From Deltaproteobacteria bacterium (GTDB taxonomy: Bacteria; Desulfobacterota; Desulfobacteria; Desulfobacterales; C00003060): a stretch of 38,873 bases of DNA. How positions within the stretch are numbered: the first letter of the stretch is position 1; every line of letters begins with the position of its first letter. The DNA lies in assembly GCA_016930875.1 (NCBI GenBank), contig JAFGFW010000077.1, forward strand, positions 1-38,873, written 5' to 3'. The translations under genes were made by a program, and so were the position numbers. Of this stretch, positions 34,113-38,873 are shown piece after piece. Below the pieces are notes generated by a model that saw only the letters and a program-made list of their open reading frames with translations, searched no databases and was not told the origin of the DNA.

Positions 34113-35963
34113 TTACGGAAGGTCCGCAGTGCTGAAGTCCCAGGTCATTTCATCTTGGTCCAGCAACGTGCCGCCCTGCGTATCATAAACGTAAATACGC
34201 ATTAGGACTTTTGCCGGGCTACCGTCCCCGGCAGTTGCGGGAATGGCGCCCTGCCACTGGACCTCAAAGGTCCCCGAACCGACTGTCCCCTGTTTGTTAA
34301 GGGGAAAAGACCAGTCCGGTCCGGACATGGACACGCTGTTGCCGACTGCCGAGTTCGTTATCTGCACGAAGTATGGGCCTGATGTGCCGCCCAGCGTAAA
34401 AGAGGCATGAACACGGAAAGCTTCCGGCGGACTTATATCAAACTCTTTCTTCGTCACGTCGCTTGTATTGGTGGTCCACACGGCATCCAGGGTAATACCC
34501 TGCGGCCCTTGCGGATTTCGGAACCACGTTAAGCGGCCGGTCGGATGGCAACCGGAGCATACATTATTGACAGATGCATTTGGGATTAACCCGCATATCA
34601 GACTTCCATACCGACTTTCGCCAAACACTGTGGTCTCTGTTGTTCCATCGGCCTTGTACCAGTAAAAATCCAAGGCCGGCACCTTGTCTGAGGTCCCAGG
34701 CGTGCTCATAAGCTCTCCATGGCGGATCATGGCCGGATTGGGTGGCCCGTGAACATTATGACAGTTGACACATGTCATGGCAGAATCTTGACAAGCACCG
34801 CTCGTGCAACCAACGCCGTCAAAGTCCGAGTCTGAAGCGATCCAGGCCGGCCACCAATTGAGATGCATTTCGTGGTATTGCTGGCCCGTCCCGTCGTCCC
34901 GAAAGTTGCTGTCATTACCTGTGATGTCTGTATAGAGGTGGCAGTTTGTACAGAGCCTGAAGGCGACCGGATGAACTTCACCGTTTCTGGGCACAGCCAT
35001 GTCTTCATTCAGGCGATAGCCGGTTCGATAGTTGTTTTGTGAAGCAGAGGCGGAATAAGTTCTGGCTTCGCCATCCGTATGGAGCACACTCAGGTCATGG
35101 CAGTCTTCGCACACAACGTCGTAGTTCCCATGGCCAGTGTGGTTGTAGCCCCATGAGCTGTTATTGCCTGTCACGCTGGGAGCGTCAGCGCCATAGACCA
35201 CGGACGTCCCGTCGTCATGACAGGTGGCACACCAATTTTCATTCCCCGGTTGCAGGTCTGTTCCGTTTTCCTCGTAGACCGCATTTTCCCACTTTGCTTT
35301 AGCCTCTGCAGACCCGTCAAAGGCGCCACTTGGACTGTGGCAGGGGTCGCAGACTGTTGTGGTGGCTTTGGGCTGATCGTCGATGAACAGACTGAAGTTG
35401 CCCGATTTATGGCATTGAATGCAGGCGTCTGTGCCATACTGAATGTCAAAGCGAGGCCCTTTCAGATCGCTCAAATGAGTGGCATGCGACTGTGGTCCTA
35501 CCAAAGTGGGTTCGAAGTAATTCTCCATGTCATCCTTAAAGTGGGGATGACAGGTGGTGCAGTGTTCCCCGGCATAATGGCGAGGATTTAGGGGATCTCC
35601 GATATTATTATGATAAATGGTTGTTGTGTGGCATACCTCACAGGGCCCGTCGAGATCGCTGTTATTGCCGTCTGCCAGGGTTCCGTCTGCCGGCAGTGGG
35701 AGATCATCGGTCTTCGTGTAGGTGACGCCTGTAAACTCCACCAGGCCGCCTACCGGCCAATCGATGGACGATTTTACCCACCGGAGATTTCCTGTGCCAG
35801 CATACTCGCCGCTGATAAAATCGTGGCAGACGTCACACCCTCCCAGGTAGGTTCCAGGAATGCCATAGTGCCCAATGGCGTGTGCATTAGACAAACCCAT
35901 CGGGATTGACAATAACAGGGCCAAAAAAGCGTAACTTATCACGAAAACCGCTTTTTTCATCAT
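34113..35963 (-). CDS. Secreted decaheme c-type cytochrome with a C-terminal beta domain
   Basis: An electron-transfer protein of 616 residues. The signal peptide is MMKKAVFVISYAFLALLLSI and on to NAHA. Ten CxxCH heme-binding motifs follow, from CDVCH near residue 44 to CSGCH near residue 475: CDVCH, CEVCH, CTTCH, CIQCH, CDPCH, CATCH, CEDCH, CTNCH, CVNCH and CSGCH. The final 130 residues have no heme motif and look like an immunoglobulin-like beta-sandwich. A GAGGGAGGAA ribosome binding site lies just before the ATG pair. Such proteins occur in dissimilatory metal or sulfur metabolism and extracellular electron transfer; which one applies here is unknown. It is convergent with the EPS locus and transcribed separately. 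Confidence 0.92.
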   Translation of the reverse strand: MMKKAVFVISYAFLALLLSIPMGLSNAHAIGHYGIPGTYLGGCDVCHDFISGEYAGTGNLRWVKSSIDWPVGGLVEFTGVTYTKTDDLPLPADGTLADGNNSDLDGPCEVCHTTTIYHNNIGDPLNPRHYAGEHCTTCHPHFKDDMENYFEPTLVGPQSHATHLSDLKGPRFDIQYGTDACIQCHKSGNFSLFIDDQPKATTTVCDPCHSPSGAFDGSAEAKAKWENAVYEENGTDLQPGNENWCATCHDDGTSVVYGADAPSVTGNNSSWGYNHTGHGNYDVVCEDCHDLSVLHTDGEARTYSASASQNNYRTGYRLNEDMAVPRNGEVHPVAFRLCTNCHLYTDITGNDSNFRDDGTGQQYHEMHLNWWPAWIASDSDFDGVGCTSGACQDSAMTCVNCHNVHGPPNPAMIRHGELMSTPGTSDKVPALDFYWYKADGTTETTVFGESRYGSLICGLIPNASVNNVCSGCHPTGRLTWFRNPQGPQGITLDAVWTTNTSDVTKKEFDISPPEAFRVHASFTLGGTSGPYFVQITNSAVGNSVSMSGPDWSFPLNKQGTVGSGTFEVQWQGAIPATAGDGSPAKVLMRIYVYDTQGGTLLDQDEMTWDFSTADLP

Positions 35964-36293
35964 TTCCTCCCTCTTTTCATGCTCATGTGCACTGTGTCAC
36001 GGACATGTAGCACCATTGGCCGAGACATAAAAGATTTTGAACACTCATTTTCTAACTTTAAAGGTCAGGCTAACAAACCGAAAACGCTACTGCAAAACTT
36101 TCCTTATTACTAAATACCACGCAACAGAACCTCAACGCAACGGCCTAAAATGATTGCGACAAAAAAAGCCGAAATCTCCTTGTCCCTAGTTTGAGATCCC
36201 AAAAAAGGAAAAAGAAATATCTGCAATTTAAGTATGTTAGACATATGACATTGCGACTGCAAGAAGCATATCTCATATAAGGGTCTTAATGTC
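35964..36293. other. Upstream region of the cytochrome gene
   Basis: A 330-bp AT-rich gap containing the RBS of the cytochrome at its left end. No GG-N10-GC site was found on the minus strand, and no gene or strong hairpin was recognised. Confidence 0.5.
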
Positions 36294-36812
36294 CTATGGT
36301 AATGGCCTTACAACAACTTGCTCCAATACCGTGTTTGTTTCAGTAGCGCTTGGTAACTCGCCCGTGGGGAGCCATTTTACCCAAACTTTTGCACCAATCG
36401 TTTTATTCCCCTCACCGCTGACCAGGAAATAGGCGCTGGTGCTGTAAGTCCCGTCGGAACGGAGTGTCCAAGTTCTCGGAGCGGTTTGATAGCCCAGCCC
36501 GCCGAATACAATTTGTATTTGTATGGGCAGAGGCATATCTGAAGTTACCGTCAGTGTTGCCTCAATCTTTACTATATCATAAAGATCAAGCTGTTCCTGT
36601 TGATCCCCAACACCATCGAACACGGGGAGCTCCACTCTTCCCGGTATATCCGGGCTTTCCCCAAGCACGCTAACCTCTGTGTCAATGATTAGCATGGTCT
36701 CCAAGTCGGGATCCGTCCATTCCGCGCTGGCCGGAGCCACAAGAAAGAGGGTTATACCCAAACAAACAAACAAGCACCACAAAAAGCCTTTAGCTGTCTT
36801 GATCTTTTGCAC
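36294..36812 (-). CDS. Small secreted beta-rich protein of unknown function
   Basis: A 172-residue protein with a clear signal peptide (FLWCLFVCLGITLFLVAPASA, cleavage after ASA near residue 30). The mature part is dominated by alternating hydrophobic residues (VKIEATLTVTSDMPLPIQIQIV, then TIGAKVWVKWLPTGELP), as in a single immunoglobulin-like or carbohydrate-binding beta-sandwich. No catalytic motif or cysteine pair is seen. It lies between the cytochrome and a caspase-fold-like gene and is transcribed in the same direction, with about 190 bp to its upstream neighbour. I do not recognise the family. Confidence 0.7.
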   Translation of the reverse strand: MQKIKTAKGFLWCLFVCLGITLFLVAPASAEWTDPDLETMLIIDTEVSVLGESPDIPGRVELPVFDGVGDQQEQLDLYDIVKIEATLTVTSDMPLPIQIQIVFGGLGYQTAPRTWTLRSDGTYSTSAYFLVSGEGNKTIGAKVWVKWLPTGELPSATETNTVLEQVVVRPLP

Positions 36813-37002
36813 GTCGTTTCCCTTCCTTTGTTTTTAAGGTTCTGAAGATTATTAATTATTCACCGGACCAAAACCGAAGCAGGCCCACTCATAAACAGTC
36901 TTCCCCTTGATATCTGGGCCACTAGTTTTTTTCTAACTAGGCTGTTTTCACCTCCTTTCTGCCGTCTGCGGAACTATTTGTATTCTCAGTTCATACGCTT
37001 GG

Positions 37003-37884
37003 TCAAATCGTTTGGGTGGGTCTCACTACTCTTTCTTCATGTGCATCAAGGCTGTAGTTTCCGGCCTTAATGGGCCAATATAGAAGCGTGCTATTGTACG
37101 TCGGATCCGGGCCGACGGTCTTCATGGTCTGCATGACGGCCACGTTGACGGAACGATTTTCGTCCAGAAGCTGTCTTAAGAGATGCATTGTCGCCCTGTC
37201 CGTATGGGAAGCTGAGACCGACCCATTCCAGCCTATATAAGCTCGTGCTCCTTTTTGTACGAACGCACTGGCAGCGCATTTTTTGACACCAGTGCACCCC
37301 ATCATGAGAACAACCGCACCATCAAAAGAGCCCTTCATGTTAAACCGGACAAACTTGTCAGTAATAACCAGGTATTTGGGATCTCCTTTTTTGTACGGCG
37401 TGAGGTATCCGGAGGCTACCCGATTGCGGAGCTGCTCATAAACGTATCGGTGTTTTGTGTAGGGTTCTGACGTAAACATTGCCAGAGATAAATATTGAGG
37501 GATGTAGGCAGAATGGACCCTGAGGATGATCAACTTGTATCCATGAGTTGGAAGGTTTCTGTATAATTCCACCGTCACGTCCCCGCCTTTGAAGTAGTCC
37601 ACCTTGTATCCCGCGCCTTCCAATATGGCCGTGCATTCCTTGACAAAGGCAGGGTTGGGCCACGAAGTGCTCAAATGGTCAACAATCGCAGCCTTTGAGG
37701 GATTCTCTTGGCTGCTGCTGGCTAGGCAAGCTGAATTTGATGGGCGAAAAAGAAGCAAAGCCACAAAACACACGAGGCTCGTGCCGATGATCCTCCATCT
37801 CGGCTTTTTGTAATGTGCCGATATAATGTCTTGCTTATCTTTCTTCACGGCTCCTTTTACAAAGTCCGTCGTTTTTTCCTCCAT
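37003..37884 (-). CDS. Membrane-anchored caspase-fold-like (clan CD) protein
   Basis: A 293-residue protein with an N-terminal basic stretch and one hydrophobic segment (about 34-55, IGTSLVCFVALLLFRPS), followed by a periplasmic domain. That domain resembles clan CD peptidases: LIILRVHSAYI supplies a candidate His, and FDGAVVLMMGCTGVKKCAAS supplies a Cys at the end of a core beta strand. Then comes AFVQKGARAYIGWNG, the usual strand after the catalytic Cys. The preceding SKAAIVDHLSTSWPN is the first core strand. The ATG at 37884 overlaps the upstream surface-protein gene by 28 bp and has no RBS; GTG at 37848, just after AAAAGGAG, is an alternative. Peptidase activity is not proven. It may process the surface protein encoded upstream. 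Confidence 0.65.
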   Translation of the reverse strand: MEEKTTDFVKGAVKKDKQDIISAHYKKPRWRIIGTSLVCFVALLLFRPSNSACLASSSQENPSKAAIVDHLSTSWPNPAFVKECTAILEGAGYKVDYFKGGDVTVELYRNLPTHGYKLIILRVHSAYIPQYLSLAMFTSEPYTKHRYVYEQLRNRVASGYLTPYKKGDPKYLVITDKFVRFNMKGSFDGAVVLMMGCTGVKKCAASAFVQKGARAYIGWNGSVSASHTDRATMHLLRQLLDENRSVNVAVMQTMKTVGPDPTYNSTLLYWPIKAGNYSLDAHEERVVRPTQTI

Positions 37885-38873
37885 ACAATAATCGACATCG
37901 CAATCCCTGCCAGCAACATAAACCGGCCGAGGAGAGAAGAGACCAAGTCCAACTTATTCACCGGCAAACCAACACCGCCAACGCCTCCCGTACTGGCACC
38001 GAGGGGAGTGGGATAATACAAATGGAGGGTTGGGTCCGTGTTCAGGTTAATGGGATTTCCCGCGGCATCCTGCCCAGTCCATAGAATATCCAGTGAATAG
38101 TCCCCTGGTTGGCTCCCGGCACCCACATTGAAACACGGGTAAAAGACAGTGCGGGTCTGTCCTGCAGGGACTGTCATATTTCCAGGCAGGAGTGTCGTTT
38201 GGACATCTGACGGTGCCGTCTGATGCCAAGAGATGTCTTGAGATACCTGAACATCATGAGGTCCTGGGTTTTCAATCTGTATCCTAAAGCACTTGTATCC
38301 TGGAATATTGACGCTGATGGTCTTTGCCAGCGCGACAGCAGTGGGGAGACAGGCCGCCTTGCCTGCGCAATCGGTATCCTCGCAGTTCAAGTCTCCGTCG
38401 CAGTCGTTGTCTTGGCCGTCATCACAGATTTCAGTAGCTCCTGGGTGGACCGACGCGTCATTGTCATTGCAGTCAACCGGTCCGCAAATGCCCCCTTGAA
38501 AATAGTAGCCGTCGCCGTCATTGTCCGTACAGGTGAGGCAGACCGGGTTTCCCGAGCAGTCAGAATCATCGCAGTTGATGTCTCCGTCGCAGTCATTGTC
38601 TACCAGGTCATCACAGATCTCAATAGCGCCTGGGTGAACTAACGGGTCATTGTCATTGCAGTCCGTGGCGATGGGATACCCGTCACCGTCAAAATCGTCG
38701 TCCAAGGTGGTGAGGTTGCAGTCGTCGTCTTTGCCGTTGTACGGAACTTCTGTAGCGCCTGGGTGGACGCTGGAATCCGTATCGTTGCAGTCGGTTTGAG
38801 GTCCATTCGGACAGGAAGTCACACCTGGGTTCCCGTAACCATCCTTATCATTGTCCTGACAGACGGGGGGACA
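37857..38873 (-). CDS. MopE-repeat surface protein with C-terminal membrane anchor (5' end missing)
   Basis: At least 338 residues, open to the right edge. The N-terminal half consists of Asp-rich MopE-type putative metal-binding repeats, each with DCNDND-x-x-VHPGA-x-E-x-x-DD and DNDCDGD elements (four or five visible, some partial). They are likely to bind calcium or another divalent cation outside the cell. A beta-rich domain follows (about 170-280 from the first visible Met). The C-terminus carries VGGVGLPVNKLDLV, then a hydrophobic helix (FMLLAGIAMSIIVW) and a basic tail RKKRRTL, a tripartite sorting-signal layout. The caspase-fold-like gene starts inside its last codons. The true start lies outside the window. 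Confidence 0.85.
   Translation of the reverse strand, partial: CPPVCQDNDKDGYGNPGVTSCPNGPQTDCNDTDSSVHPGATEVPYNGKDDDCNLTTLDDDFDGDGYPIATDCNDNDPLVHPGAIEICDDLVDNDCDGDINCDDSDCSGNPVCLTCTDNDGDGYYFQGGICGPVDCNDNDASVHPGATEICDDGQDNDCDGDLNCEDTDCAGKAACLPTAVALAKTISVNIPGYKCFRIQIENPGPHDVQVSQDISWHQTAPSDVQTTLLPGNMTVPAGQTRTVFYPCFNVGAGSQPGDYSLDILWTGQDAAGNPINLNTDPTLHLYYPTPLGASTGGVGGVGLPVNKLDLVSSLLGRFMLLAGIAMSIIVWRKKRRTL

Overview
This 38.9 kb window looks like chromosomal DNA of a Gram-negative, anaerobic deltaproteobacterium (Desulfobacterota). That is inference from gene content: a Wza-type outer-membrane export protein, a decaheme c-type cytochrome, a pfa-like type I polyketide/fatty-acid synthase, MopE-type calcium/metal-binding repeats, sigma-54-like promoters and dispersed CGCAGAC/CGCAGAG intergenic repeats. 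No rRNA, tRNA or CRISPR array was seen, and the species cannot be named from the sequence.

Positions 3-33,274 are essentially one Wzx/Wzy-type exopolysaccharide locus on the + strand. It opens with a polyprenyl-phosphate sugar-1-phosphate transferase cut by the left edge. Next come a giant 2,752-residue synthase (two FMN-barrel domains, KS, AT, ACP, KR, DH), a phosphopantetheinyl transferase that would activate its carrier domain, and a GNAT acyltransferase. A first chain-length module follows: a P-loop protein with a degenerate Walker A, and a Wzz/GumC-like protein. Then come a MurJ-type flippase, an O-antigen-ligase/polymerase-like protein, a GT4 glycosyltransferase, two alkaline-phosphatase-superfamily proteins, a polysaccharide deacetylase, a secreted GH39-like glycosidase, a WecG/TagA/CpsF transferase, a GT2 glycosyltransferase and a radical SAM protein. 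The locus ends with a Wza-like lipoprotein, a full Wzc-like tyrosine autokinase and a translationally coupled HEAT-repeat lipoprotein. Lipid-linked repeat units would be built by the transferases, flipped by the MurJ-type protein, polymerised, length-controlled by the two Wzz/kinase modules and exported through Wza. The deacetylase, glycosidase, phosphodiesterase-like proteins and acyltransferase could tailor the product.

A bidirectional terminator at 34,056-34,085 ends this locus against a minus-strand block (34,113-38,873). That block encodes a decaheme cytochrome, a small secreted protein, a caspase-fold-like protein and a MopE-repeat surface protein with a C-terminal membrane anchor, cut by the right edge.

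The least expected feature is a family of three related elements sitting exactly between EPS genes (21,436-21,674, 25,935-26,343 and 27,581-28,151). Each has inverted terminal repeats made of CGCAGAC units at 9-10 bp pitch, internal hairpins, and a whole, eroded or deleted GxxExxY (PDDEXK-like) gene. Only one copy keeps a nearly complete gene, and that is interrupted by a single amber codon. Other repeat relics lie in the start region of the phosphopantetheinyl transferase and just before the GNAT gene. Three well-spaced GG-N10-GC sites upstream of the synthase, the first kinase and the Wza gene suggest shared sigma-54 control.
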